NCBI RefSeq assembly: GCF_900537115.1
Contig: NZ_UNRG01000003.1
Location: forward strand, 248,001 to 312,000
Length of the DNA: 64,000 nt
DNA from: Arthrobacter sp. Alg241-R88
GTDB taxonomy: Bacteria > Actinomycetota > Actinomycetes > Actinomycetales > Micrococcaceae
Reading direction: 5' to 3'
Shown piece by piece: positions 9,682-22,424 of the stretch; the stretch's first letter is position 1; each line of letters begins with the position of its first letter. The position numbers were made by a program, and so were the translations under genes. The notes below the pieces were generated by a model. The model had not been told where the DNA came from, made no database searches, and was given only the letters and a program-made list of their open reading frames with translations.

Positions 9682-10386
9682 ATGGGGGATCTGGCAATAG
9701 ATTTCTGTGGTGAGTGGTACGAGCCATCGGACGAGGACGTCTTCAACATCGGCCGTGAAGGCGACCTTGAGGTGGACGACAACCCGTACCTGCACCGGCA
9801 GTTCCTGCAGGTGGCCCGCTACGACGGAATCTGGTGGCTCAGCAACGTGGGCAGCATGCTCTCGGCCACTGTGGCGGACGGTTCTGGCGGCATGCAGGCC
9901 TGGCTCTCGCCCGGTGCCCGGATCCCGCTGGTCTTCAGCCACACCAACATCATCTTCACGGCAGGGCCCACCACTTACGAATTCGCCGTGCACCTGAAAA
10001 CGCCGTCCTTCCGCCAGGAGGCGCGGGACGAGGACAGCAACGGCGATACCACCATCGGTCCCGTGGTGTTCACCGACTCGCAAAAGGCGCTCATCGTAGC
10101 GCTCGCCGAACCCATGCTCCGGCGCGAGGGGACCGGGTTCAGCGCCATCCCCTCCTCGGCCGCGGCCGCCAGGACGCTTGGCTGGGCGCTGACTCGCTTC
10201 AACCGCAAGCTCGACAATGTGTGCGACAAGCTGGACCGGGTGGGCGTCGCAGGCCTGCGCGGCGGCGGGGGCAAACTTGCCACCAACCGACGCGCCCGGC
10301 TCGTTGAACATGCCGTCACCTCGCACCTCGTCACGGCCGATGACCTGTACCTCCTCGAGAAGATGAGGGGCGTGGACGAAGGATGA
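9682..10386 (+). CDS. Small FHA-like protein with helical C-terminal domain
   Basis: Translated from ATG 9682 (234 residues), the protein has an FHA-like N-terminal half ('FNIGREGDLEVDDNPYLHRQFLQV', 'WWLSNVGS') with GR and H in the expected places. The C-terminal half (about 130-230) is helical with a winged-helix look. I chose ATG 9682 because GAGGAGG lies at 9667-9673, eight bases upstream. The alternative ATG 9571 overlaps the kinase stop as ATGA, like other junctions in this operon, and would add a low-complexity Ser/Thr-rich 37-residue leader. Probably a reader of the upstream kinase (inference). Confidence 0.75.
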   Translation: MGDLAIDFCGEWYEPSDEDVFNIGREGDLEVDDNPYLHRQFLQVARYDGIWWLSNVGSMLSATVADGSGGMQAWLSPGARIPLVFSHTNIIFTAGPTTYEFAVHLKTPSFRQEARDEDSNGDTTIGPVVFTDSQKALIVALAEPMLRREGTGFSAIPSSAAAARTLGWALTRFNRKLDNVCDKLDRVGVAGLRGGGGKLATNRRARLVEHAVTSHLVTADDLYLLEKMRGVDEG

Positions 10387-13300
10387 GGATCCGGCTGACA
10401 CTCCGCCGGGATCCGGCCGAGGCCAAGGACCTCGCCATCACCGTCGACGGCCTCGCAACGGTGGCCGACGTGGCAACAGTGCTGTGGGCGGCGGACCCTG
10501 CCCGCAAGGGAACGCTGCCCCCCGAGAACCTCTCGCTGCGCATCGAAGAAGCGTTTGTAGGCGGCGGCGTGCGCGGCAATATCCTCGCCCGCGAAGAGAA
10601 CCTCCTTGAATCCGGGCTGCGCCCCGGCTCCGTGGTGTCGCTGGCACAGGTCAGCGAGCACTTCGGTGCCCCGGGGGCGAACCGCGGCCCGGCGGCCGCC
10701 ACCCTGCGCGTCCTCTCCGGGCCCGACGTCGGCAGCGAATTTCCGCTGCCTTCGGGCACCAGCTACATTGGCCGGGACAGGGACGTGGACATCCGGCTGA
10801 CGGATCCACTGACGTCCAAACGCCACGCCCGCCTCACGGTAGGGGAGACCGTGGAAATCGTGGACACCAACTCGGCGAACGGGCTCCTGATGGATGGCCT
10901 TGCGGTGACCCGTGCAACGCTCAACTCCTCGGACACCGTGACGCTGGGCGACACCACCATCACCGTGGTTCCGCTGGGCCATAACCGGGCGGCAGCGCCG
11001 ACGTCGCCCCTGGTGGACTTCAACCGGTCACCGCGCGTCGTTCCCCGGTTCGAGGAACCCAAGCGCGTAGTGCCGGCCGGACCGAAGCGTCCGGAAGACA
11101 ATCCGTTCCCGTACATCATGATGATCGCTCCGCTGCTGATGGGCGCCGTAATCTTCGCCGTTACCAGCAACCCGCTCTCGGTGCTGTTCATGATGATGAT
11201 GCCGCTGTTCATCCTGGGCCACTATGTGGACCAGAAGATGCGGACCCGGCGCCAGCAGAAGGAACAGCTCAAGCACTTCCGCGCTTCCATGGCCGCCTTC
11301 CGGGAGGACATCACCGACCTCCAGCATGTGGAACGCGCCGTCCGGCTGCAGGAAGCACCTTCCGTCAGCGACACCGTTGACGCCATTTACAAACTGGGTC
11401 CGCTGCTCTGGACCCACCGGCCCGAACACCACGGGTTCCTGGGCCTGCGTTTTGGCCTGGGTACTGCCCCTTCACGCATCCGCATGGAGGAACCGCCGAA
11501 CAATGACACCGAGGCGGAGTACGCCCGCGAAATCCAGGACTGCCTCAAACAGTTCCGGGACATCGAGGGCGTTCCGGTGGTGTCCCAGTTCCGGACGGCC
11601 GGCTCGCTGGGCATCGCCGGTGCCCGCGGGCTGGTGGACGACGTGGCACGCGGCATGGTGCTCCAGCTTGCCGGTTTGCACTCGCCGGCCGAAGTGGTGC
11701 TCACGGCCATCACGTCCGCCCAGTCCCGGGAACGCTGGAACTGGCTGCAGTGGCTGCCGCACGTAGGTTCCGGGCACAGCCCCCTGTCCGGTGACCACCT
11801 TGCTGCCGGTTCTGCCGGCGGCGCATCCCTGGTGGCCCGGCTTGAGGACCTGGTGGAGGCCAGGGAGGCCGCCGCGAAGCGGGCCGGCCCGGACCTTCGC
11901 CCGGGGCTGGACCCGGCCAAGCACGAGGTGGAGGAGCCAGTGGTTCCTGCGGTGCTCGTCATCGTGGAGGACGACGCCCCCGTGGACCGGGGGCGGCTCA
12001 CCCGCCTGGCCGAACGCGGACCCGACGCCGGCGTCCACGTGCTCTGGGTTGCCACCAGCATCCAAGCACTGCCTGCTGCCTGCCGCGACTTTATGGCGGT
12101 GGACGGCGAGCACGGCACCACCACCGGGCAGGTGCGCCTAGGCCGCCACACCTATCCCGTCAGCTGCGAAAGCGTGGACGCGGAGCTTGCCGCCCAGCTG
12201 GCCCGGATGCTGACTCCCGTGGTGGACGTGGGCAAGCCCGTCACCGACGACTCCGACCTCCCGCGCGCCGTCTCCTATGCCACGCTGATCGGCAAGGACT
12301 TCCTGGACAACCCCCAGGCCATTGCCGAGCGCTGGACGGAAAACAACTCAGTGCACGCCAGCGCCGTGGCCAACCGCAAGGACAACGGCACGCTGCGCGC
12401 CCTGGTGGGCTCCAAGGGTATTGAACCGCTCTACCTGGACCTGAAGAACGAGGGCCCGCACGCCCTGGTGGGCGGAACCACCGGCGCCGGCAAGTCCGAG
12501 TTCCTGCAGTCCTGGGTGATGGGCATGGCTGCCGCCTACAGCCCGGACAGGGTCAGTTTCCTGTTCGTTGACTACAAAGGCGGAGCGGCGTTCGCGGACT
12601 GCATCAACCTGCCCCACACCGTGGGGCTGGTAACGGACCTTTCGCCGCACCTGGTCCGCCGCGCCCTCACCTCGCTCCGCGCCGAACTCCATCACCGCGA
12701 GCAGCTGCTGAACCGCAAGAAGGCCAAGGACCTGCTGGCACTGCAGCGCGAGGCCGACCCGGAAGCGCCGCCGTACCTGATCATCATCGTGGACGAATTC
12801 GCGGCGCTCGCCAATGAGGTTCCGGAGTTCGTGGATGGCGTGGTGGATGTTGCAGCACGCGGGCGGTCCCTGGGCCTGCACCTCATCCTGGCCACCCAGC
12901 GCCCTGCCGGTGTGATCAAGGACAGCCTGCGGGCCAACACCAACCTGCGGGTGGCGCTGCGGATGGCGGACGAGGACGACGCCACGGACATCCTCGGCGT
13001 CCCCGATGCCGCCTACTTCGACCCCTCAATTCCGGGCCGCGGCGCAGCGAAGACCGGACCCGGCCGGATCCAGGGCTTCCAGACCGGCTACGCCGGCGGT
13101 TGGACCACGGACAGGCCCCAGCGGCCCCAGATCGACGTCGTGGAAATGGCCTTCGGCTCCGGACCCAGCTGGGAGGCGCCTGCCCCTGAAAAGCCGGAAG
13201 TTGAGGCCCCTGCCGGCCCGAATGACATCGCCAGGATGACTGCCACCATCGTCCGTGCCGCCGGTTCACTGGCCATCCGGCCGCCGCGCAAACCCTGGCT

Positions 13301-14828
13301 GGACGAACTGGCCAAGACCTACGACTTCTCCAGGCTGCCCAACCCCCGCACCGACGAACAACTGCTCCTTGGGGTGGCAGATGACCCAGTCCGCCAGGAC
13401 CAGCCCACCGTCTTCTACGAACCGGACAAAGACGGCAATATGGCCATCTACGGAACGGGCGGGTCCGGCAAATCGGCAGCCCTCCGGGGTATTGCCATTG
13501 CCGCCGCTGTAACCCCCCGGGGCGGGCCCGTCCACGTCTACGGGATCGACTGCGGATCGTCGGGGCTGCGGATGCTTGAGGAACTGCCCCACGTTGGAGA
13601 GATCATCAGTGGCGACGACGTCGAACGCGTCGGGCGCCTGCTGCGCCTGCTGCAGGACATCGCCGAGCAGCGCTCCGCGGCCTTCGCCGAGGTGCGTGCG
13701 TCCACCATCGTGGAGTACCGGAAGCTCGCCAACAAGCCCGGAGAGAAGCGGATCTTTGTCCTGGTGGACGGCATGTCCGCCTTCCGGGACCTGTACGAAC
13801 ACAGCCGGCTGTCCGCACTGTGGGACATCTTCCTCCAGTTGGCCACCGACGGCCGGGCCCTGGGCATCCACCTGGTGGTCACGGGGGACAGGCCCAATGC
13901 GGTCCCTGCCTCCCTGCTGGCTTCCATCCAGCGCCGCCTGGTCCTGCGCCTGTCCTCGGAGGACGACTACATTTCCTTGGACGTCCCGCGGGATGTGCTC
14001 GGGGCCGGATCGCCGCCCGGCCGGGGCTTGCTGGACGGCCTGGAAGTCCAGCTCGCCGTCCTGGGCGGGAACTCCAACCTTGCCCTGCAGGCCCGCGAGG
14101 TACACAAGCTCAGTGAAGCGATGCTGCGCCAGGGCCTGGATGTGGCCCCTGGCATCGAGCGGTTGCCGGACCAGGTGGACCTGGACGTCCTTCCTGCCGG
14201 CGGCCCCGACCTGCCCGTCATTGGTGTGGACGACGAAACACTCCAGCCGGCCGGGATCATGGCAAGGGGCCCGCTGCTCCTCGCCGGCCCTCCCGGTGCA
14301 GGCCGGACAGTCGCACTCGTAACCCTCGCCTACGCCCTCCGCCGGTCCAACCCCGGGACGGAGCTCATCTACATCGGGGCCCGCCGGTCCGCCGTCGCCT
14401 CCTTGCCCATCTGGAACCGCTCGGTGGTGGGCGCCGACGACGTGGCTGAGGTGGTGGAAGACCTGGTGGAGCATTCCTCGGGGAACCCGGGCGCGCTGGG
14501 GATCTTCATCGAGGGGCTGACGGAGTTCACGGACACCCTGGCCGAATCCGGGGTGGGCCAACTGGTCACCGCTTCCATCAAGGCCGACCAGTGGGTCATC
14601 GGGGAATCCGAAAGCTCCACCTGGTCCTCGGCCTGGTCCCTGGCGCAGCCCTTCAAATCGGGCCGCCGGGGACTGCTGCTGAACCCTGGCGATATCGAGG
14701 GCGACAGCCTCTTGAACACGTCCCTGGGCCGGGTCAGCCCGGATTTCATCCCTGGCCGGGGGTACGTGGTGGGACGCGGTAAGGCGCGCAAAATCCAGGT
14801 GGCATTGCCGCCCGAAAACAGGGACTGA
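10383..14828 (+). CDS. EssC/EccC-like FtsK/SpoIIIE ATPase with ubiquitin-like and FHA domains
   Basis: A 1481-residue protein. Domains in order: a ubiquitin-like fold resembling YukD (about 1-95); FHA ('YIGRDRDVDIRL', 'SKRHARL', 'NSANGLLM', about 105-195); two transmembrane helices (about 243-283); then three P-loop modules. Module 1 is complete, with Walker A GGTTGAGKS (K704) and Walker B 'IIIVDEFAAL'. Module 2 has Walker A GTGGSGKS (K1030) but Walker B reads VDG instead of DE. Module 3 has GPPGAGRT, with Arg1308 in place of the Walker lysine. This matches type VII secretion motors, in which one module does most of the hydrolysis and the others act in substrate-linked control. The start overlaps the previous stop as ATGA with a good ribosome site. 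No WXG100 substrate gene is visible in the window. Confidence 0.9.
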   Translation: MRIRLTLRRDPAEAKDLAITVDGLATVADVATVLWAADPARKGTLPPENLSLRIEEAFVGGGVRGNILAREENLLESGLRPGSVVSLAQVSEHFGAPGANRGPAAATLRVLSGPDVGSEFPLPSGTSYIGRDRDVDIRLTDPLTSKRHARLTVGETVEIVDTNSANGLLMDGLAVTRATLNSSDTVTLGDTTITVVPLGHNRAAAPTSPLVDFNRSPRVVPRFEEPKRVVPAGPKRPEDNPFPYIMMIAPLLMGAVIFAVTSNPLSVLFMMMMPLFILGHYVDQKMRTRRQQKEQLKHFRASMAAFREDITDLQHVERAVRLQEAPSVSDTVDAIYKLGPLLWTHRPEHHGFLGLRFGLGTAPSRIRMEEPPNNDTEAEYAREIQDCLKQFRDIEGVPVVSQFRTAGSLGIAGARGLVDDVARGMVLQLAGLHSPAEVVLTAITSAQSRERWNWLQWLPHVGSGHSPLSGDHLAAGSAGGASLVARLEDLVEAREAAAKRAGPDLRPGLDPAKHEVEEPVVPAVLVIVEDDAPVDRGRLTRLAERGPDAGVHVLWVATSIQALPAACRDFMAVDGEHGTTTGQVRLGRHTYPVSCESVDAELAAQLARMLTPVVDVGKPVTDDSDLPRAVSYATLIGKDFLDNPQAIAERWTENNSVHASAVANRKDNGTLRALVGSKGIEPLYLDLKNEGPHALVGGTTGAGKSEFLQSWVMGMAAAYSPDRVSFLFVDYKGGAAFADCINLPHTVGLVTDLSPHLVRRALTSLRAELHHREQLLNRKKAKDLLALQREADPEAPPYLIIIVDEFAALANEVPEFVDGVVDVAARGRSLGLHLILATQRPAGVIKDSLRANTNLRVALRMADEDDATDILGVPDAAYFDPSIPGRGAAKTGPGRIQGFQTGYAGGWTTDRPQRPQIDVVEMAFGSGPSWEAPAPEKPEVEAPAGPNDIARMTATIVRAAGSLAIRPPRKPWLDELAKTYDFSRLPNPRTDEQLLLGVADDPVRQDQPTVFYEPDKDGNMAIYGTGGSGKSAALRGIAIAAAVTPRGGPVHVYGIDCGSSGLRMLEELPHVGEIISGDDVERVGRLLRLLQDIAEQRSAAFAEVRASTIVEYRKLANKPGEKRIFVLVDGMSAFRDLYEHSRLSALWDIFLQLATDGRALGIHLVVTGDRPNAVPASLLASIQRRLVLRLSSEDDYISLDVPRDVLGAGSPPGRGLLDGLEVQLAVLGGNSNLALQAREVHKLSEAMLRQGLDVAPGIERLPDQVDLDVLPAGGPDLPVIGVDDETLQPAGIMARGPLLLAGPPGAGRTVALVTLAYALRRSNPGTELIYIGARRSAVASLPIWNRSVVGADDVAEVVEDLVEHSSGNPGALGIFIEGLTEFTDTLAESGVGQLVTASIKADQWVIGESESSTWSSAWSLAQPFKSGRRGLLLNPGDIEGDSLLNTSLGRVSPDFIPGRGYVVGRGKARKIQVALPPENRD

Positions 14829-14839
14829 CGGGCACGCAA

Positions 14840-14878
14840 CTGCAGGGCCGCGGGGCCGGAGGATTTGCGGCCCTGCAG
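14840..14878 (+). terminator. 12-bp perfect hairpin after the ATPase gene
   Basis: CTGCAGGGCCGC (14840-14851) pairs exactly with GCGGCCCTGCAG (14867-14878) across a 15-base loop. No T-run follows, so it may be a weak terminator or a processing/stability stem between the ATPase and the exported protein. Confidence 0.5.
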
Positions 14879-14948
14879 CGCGGTGTAGAAGACTACCGGG
14901 AACACCAGAAAGCCGCGGTGGGGGGACTGCGCGCATCGAAAGGTAGCA

Positions 14949-18786
<3,838 letters not shown>

Positions 18787-18894
18787 GGCCGCATCCGCCG
18801 GGCCCCGGCCCGCTGGCCGGACCCGCGTGATAGTTCAGTCACGGAAACCCCCGTTTTGCACACTGCTACTGGCTGGTAGCACTACCATTGACGG

Positions 18895-19399
18895 GTGCAT
18901 TCGCAGATAACTGTCCGTCCCGCCGTCGAAACAGATTTTCGACGCCGTTGCCCGCATCACCAGGGATTCCTACCTGGCTGCCGGGTACTTTGACGACGCC
19001 GACCACCCCTACATGCGCAAGGTCCAGGACGTTGCACTGCGGGCTGGCCAGGCAACCGTGTGGGTGGCCGAACGGGCAGGGCAGGTGGTCGGGTCCGTCA
19101 CGCTTGCCCGCGCCGGGGAGCCCTACGCGGACATCGCCCTGCACGATGAGCTGGAGTTCCGCATGCTGGTGGTGGACCCGGCCGTGCAGCGCAGCGGTGC
19201 CGGCAAGGCCATGATGGCGGCCATCCTGGAACACGCCAGGGAACTGGACGGGGTCAATGGTGTGTCCCTGACCACCGGGAGCACTTGGGAAAGCGCCCGC
19301 GGCCTGTACAACAAAACCGGGTTCGCCAGGGTCCCGGAACGGGACTGGTTCGTGCCCGGGACTGACATAAAACTGCTGGTTTACCGGCTGGACCTGTAG
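18895..19399 (+). pseudogene. GNAT acetyltransferase with a +1 frameshift near the N-terminus
   Basis: Starting at GTG 18895, frame 1 reads V-H-S-Q-I-T-V-R-P-A-V-E-T-D-F, then enters nonsense. From the TTTT run at 18936-18939 the +1 frame continues the fold as 'DAVARITRDSYLAAGYFDDADHPYM' and on to 'VVDPAVQRSGAGKAM', the acetyl-CoA loop, ending at 19399. Removing one T restores a 167-residue GNAT protein. Without it the only standard start is ATG 19013, which lacks the first strand and helix. TACCAT (18883-18888) sits six bases before the GTG, as in leaderless genes. It is either a real mutation or a sequencing error. Confidence 0.75.
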
Positions 19400-19445
19400 C
19401 CGCCCTAAAGTGGTGCCGAATCACTCCAGCTTCGAAAGGCCCACC

Positions 19446-19829
19446 ATGCGCAAAACCTTCGGCACCGGCTCCGTTTGGGAACAGACCCTCGGCTACTCCC
19501 GGGCCGTCCAGGTGGACAACACCCTTTACATTTCCGCCACCGCCGCGAGCGGCGAGGACGGCATCGTGGGCAATGACTTCTACACCCAGACCCAGTTCAT
19601 CCTGCAGAAGCTCGGCAAGGTCCTGGCGGACGCCGGCTTCGGTTTCGAGGACGTGGTGCAGTCCAAGCTGTACCTGACGGACATCAGCCAGTGGGAAGAA
19701 GCGGGGCGTGCCCACGGCGAGGTCTTCGGCGACATCCGGCCCACCCTGGCCCTGGTCCATGTCCTTCCGTTCCTGGATCCGGAGATGCTGGTGGAAATTG
19801 AGCTCGTGGCGCAGAAGAGCGCCGGCTAG
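19446..19829 (+). CDS. RidA family protein
   Basis: A 127-residue protein of the RidA/YjgF/YER057c family, which hydrolyse reactive enamine/imine intermediates or related compounds. Visible features include 'LYISATAASGEDG', 'QTQFILQKLGKVLADAGFGFEDVVQSKLYLTDI' and the substrate-binding Arg in 'DIRPTLALVHV'. The loop varies from canonical RidA, so it may be a subfamily with a different substrate. ATG 19446 is preceded by GAAAGG. It is convergent with the response regulator and separated from it by a hairpin. Confidence 0.85.
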   Translation: MRKTFGTGSVWEQTLGYSRAVQVDNTLYISATAASGEDGIVGNDFYTQTQFILQKLGKVLADAGFGFEDVVQSKLYLTDISQWEEAGRAHGEVFGDIRPTLALVHVLPFLDPEMLVEIELVAQKSAG

Positions 19830-19831
19830 CT

Positions 19832-19851
19832 CCGTACCCTTCGGGTTACGG
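19832..19851. terminator. Hairpin between convergent ridA-like and response regulator genes
   Basis: CCGTACCC and GGG-T-TACGG pair around a TTC loop with one bulged T. The hairpin occupies the 16-base gap between the two stops and can serve both strands. Confidence 0.5.
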
Positions 19852-20511
19852 GACCACCGGCAGGCCGTAGCGGTGCTCCGGCCTGCCGGTGGTCCCGTAG
19901 CGCAGCTGGATATCCACCGCGCCGTCGTCAGCCAGCGAGGACAGGTACCGCTGCGCCGTTGCCCGGGAAACACCCACCCGGCCGGCCACTTCCGCCGCCG
20001 AATACTGCTCACCCGGCACCAGCGATTCAAGCACCGCTGCCTCCGTCGCCGAGCGGGGCTTTGACGACGGCGTGACGTCGCCGGGGATCAGGGCGCGCTT
20101 GGCCCGCTCCACCGCATCCTGGTCAAGGGCGCCGGGCTGGCCCAGCAGGCGCCGGTACCGAGCATAGGAACGCAGCTGCTGGGACAGCGACTCGGACGTG
20201 AACGGCTTCAGCAGGTAGCCCAGAGCCCCGCGGCGGAACGCCACCCGGACGGAGGCAGCGTCCGAGGCCGCACTGAGGATCACGGTGTCAACATCCAGTT
20301 GCTGCAGCAGGTCCAGGCCGGAGGCGTCCGGGAGATAAACGTCCAGCAGCACCAGGTCCGGCCTAAGGCTGTGGATGGCCTGGAGCGCGAGCGACGCCGT
20401 TCCCACCGGTGCCAGCGCCAGGAAGCCCGCCACGGAATCCACATAGGCGGCGTGCAGCTTCGCGACGTGGAAATCGTCATCCACGATCAGCACGCGAAAG
20501 TCCTCAGCCAT
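19846..20511 (-). CDS. CitB/DctR-type response regulator
   Basis: A 221-residue protein. The receiver domain (about 1-120) has the acidic pair near D11-D13, the phosphoacceptor Asp in 'LVLLDVYLP' and the conserved Lys in 'YLLKPF'. The C-terminal winged helix ('YSAAEVAGRVGVSRATAQRYLSSLADDG') is typical of regulators paired with CitA/DcuS kinases. Its start overlaps the end of the kinase gene by eight bases. The divergent citrate-type transporter is the probable target. Confidence 0.92.
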   Translation of the reverse strand: MAEDFRVLIVDDDFHVAKLHAAYVDSVAGFLALAPVGTASLALQAIHSLRPDLVLLDVYLPDASGLDLLQQLDVDTVILSAASDAASVRVAFRRGALGYLLKPFTSESLSQQLRSYARYRRLLGQPGALDQDAVERAKRALIPGDVTPSSKPRSATEAAVLESLVPGEQYSAAEVAGRVGVSRATAQRYLSSLADDGAVDIQLRYGTTGRPEHRYGLPVVP

Positions 20512-22240
20512 CGTTGTCCTTTCCGGCTGGATCCTTCAGCCCTGCGTCTGTGTGTTCAGCTTTCTTCGGTCCTGCTGTTGTGCCGGGGAGCGTGGCCATA
20601 AAGACGGCTCCGGGCCCGCCGTGGGCGCCCGGATCCAGCAGCTTGACGTCGCCTCCGCGCCGCCGGGCCAGCTGCCGCGCGAGCGCCAGTCCGAAGCCCT
20701 GGCCCCCGCCTGCACGGACGGGGCCGGAAGCGGTGGTGAAACCCTCGGCGAAAACGGCTTCCGCGTCCGTCCCCTCAGCCAGCCCGTCGCCGGAGTCCGC
20801 GACCACCACGTGGAGGGTGCCGCCGTCGTCGCCCGGGTCATCCATGACTTCCAGTTCAACCCAGCGTTCCGGAGCTGAGCCTGCGACGGCCGCGTTGACT
20901 GCGTTATCGATCAGGTTGCCCAGCACGGTGGTGACGTCCTGGGCGTCGGTGACCTGGCCGCGGACCAGGGTCTCCGGTCCGATGCGCAAGGCCACGCCCC
21001 GTTCGTCGGCCTCCACTCCCTTCGCTCCCACGAAGGCCTGGAGGTAAGGGTCCTGAAGCAGCTCGGCCTGGTCGACCGGGAACTTCAGCGGTCCGGTCGC
21101 CGCCAGGCGCGCGAGGTACTCGCGTGCCTGCTGGTGCTCTCCGATGCTCATCAATCCGGCGATGGTGTGCAGCTGGTTGGCGAACTCATGGCGCTGCGCC
21201 CGCAGCGCGGTGGACATGGTGCCCACGGCATCCAGCTGCCGGGTGAGCTGCTGCAGTTCCGTCCGGTCGCGGAGCATCACCACCCAGCCCAGGTCCTCAC
21301 GCCGGTGGAGTGCCTTGCGGGCGTTGGCCACCAAAACCCGCCCGCCGGCCACCAGTTCCAGGGCGGCATCCGGGCCGGGGCCGGGCCGGGTCAGGGACTT
21401 CAGCTGGTCCGGTACCGGCGCCTCCTCCCACGCGGTTCCGGTCAGGTCCGGCAAGTCCAGCAGCCGCTGCGCTGCGGCGTTGAACACGCTGATCCGGCCG
21501 TCGGCCGAAACGCCGATCACGCCGTCGTCCACGCCCTGGAGAACTGCCACCTGGTCGTGGACCAGGCTGCTGATCTCCTCCGGTTCCAGCCCCAGGGTGA
21601 GGCGCTGGAGGCGGCGGCGCAGCAGGAAGGATCCCAGGACGCCGGCGATGAGGGCACCTGTGGCGGTGAGGGCAACTGGGCCAATGTCACGGGCCACGCT
21701 CTGGCCTACTGTCTCCATCGAGTAGCCCACGCTGACCTCGCCCACCACAGTGGTGCTGCCCGGAGCGTAGACGGGCACCTTGGCCCCGGCCGACGGGCCG
21801 AGCGTCCCGGTGTTCCGGGTGGTGACCTCGCGGCCGGACAGGGCCTCGGACGGATCTGTACTCACCCGTTCGCCGAGCCGCCGGGGGTCCGGATGTGCCA
21901 GCCGAAGTCCCGTTTCGTCGGTGATGACCACAAACAGGGCTCCGGTCCGGGTCCGTGCTGCTTCGGCCGACGCCATCAGCGGCCCGGCGGTCAGTTCGGC
22001 AGCCGGGGGAGTGCCGGCCTGTTCGCTGATAGCCAGCACGTCCGCCCGCACTGTGGGGTCCGAGGCCACGGTCCGCGCGAGCGTCAGCGCCTGGTTCTCC
22101 GCCTCGCTGCCCACCCTGTCATAGGTCAGCCACGCGTGGACGCCGGCGCTGAGCAGAACCACCAAAAGGACCACCGCAAGTTGGAGCAGGAGCGTCTGGG
22201 TGGAGAACCGCAACGGCGCGCGGGGGCTGGAACGCTGCAT
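20504..22240 (-). CDS. CitA/DcuS-type sensor histidine kinase
   Basis: A 578-residue membrane kinase. N-terminal helix ('LLLQLAVVLLVVLLSAGVHAW'), an extracytoplasmic PAS-like/sCache sensor (about 40-170), a second helix ('LTATGALIAGVLGSFLL'), a cytoplasmic PAS domain (about 205-300), the dimerisation helix with the phosphoacceptor His in 'RAQRHEFANQLHTIAGLMSI', and an ATPase domain with 'LGNLIDNAVNAAV', 'DSGDGL' and 'GQGFGLALARQLA'. I chose the ATG at 22240 because AAGGAGG lies just before it. The family senses citrate or C4-dicarboxylates. It lies divergent from the citrate-type transporter. Confidence 0.93.
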   Translation of the reverse strand: MQRSSPRAPLRFSTQTLLLQLAVVLLVVLLSAGVHAWLTYDRVGSEAENQALTLARTVASDPTVRADVLAISEQAGTPPAAELTAGPLMASAEAARTRTGALFVVITDETGLRLAHPDPRRLGERVSTDPSEALSGREVTTRNTGTLGPSAGAKVPVYAPGSTTVVGEVSVGYSMETVGQSVARDIGPVALTATGALIAGVLGSFLLRRRLQRLTLGLEPEEISSLVHDQVAVLQGVDDGVIGVSADGRISVFNAAAQRLLDLPDLTGTAWEEAPVPDQLKSLTRPGPGPDAALELVAGGRVLVANARKALHRREDLGWVVMLRDRTELQQLTRQLDAVGTMSTALRAQRHEFANQLHTIAGLMSIGEHQQAREYLARLAATGPLKFPVDQAELLQDPYLQAFVGAKGVEADERGVALRIGPETLVRGQVTDAQDVTTVLGNLIDNAVNAAVAGSAPERWVELEVMDDPGDDGGTLHVVVADSGDGLAEGTDAEAVFAEGFTTASGPVRAGGGQGFGLALARQLARRRGGDVKLLDPGAHGGPGAVFMATLPGTTAGPKKAEHTDAGLKDPAGKDNDG

Positions 22241-22364
22241 GATCCTCCTTGATGCGGGTGGCCCGCCGGGGCGTGCGGAGTGCTGTGAGCAGAATGAGCA
22301 AAATGCTCGCAATAAGCAGTATGCCAATCAATTGAGCCAAAGGCACGGCCGTGACGGCGGCCAC

Positions 22365-22377
22365 TCTACAGTCTGTA
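22365..22377. promoter_or_regulatory. Palindrome in the kinase/transporter intergenic region
   Basis: CTACAG-T-CTGTAG, a 13-bp near-perfect dyad, lies about 48 bases upstream of the transporter GTG in the divergent control region. A second short dyad, GAGCA-AAA-TGCTC, is at 22296-22308. Either could be a response-regulator site; no consensus is known to me. Confidence 0.35.
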
Positions 22378-22424
22378 GCACGCGTCACAACGCTGTGCCG
22401 CTGTTCACAAAGAAGGAGCCGGCC

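Noticed and set aside
13266-14936. 556-codon open frame on the minus strand opposite the FtsK-like gene
   Set aside because: It mirrors third-position G/C bias of the sense gene, has no ribosome site and its translation shows no recognisable fold. Many other long antisense frames in the window are rejected for the same reason.
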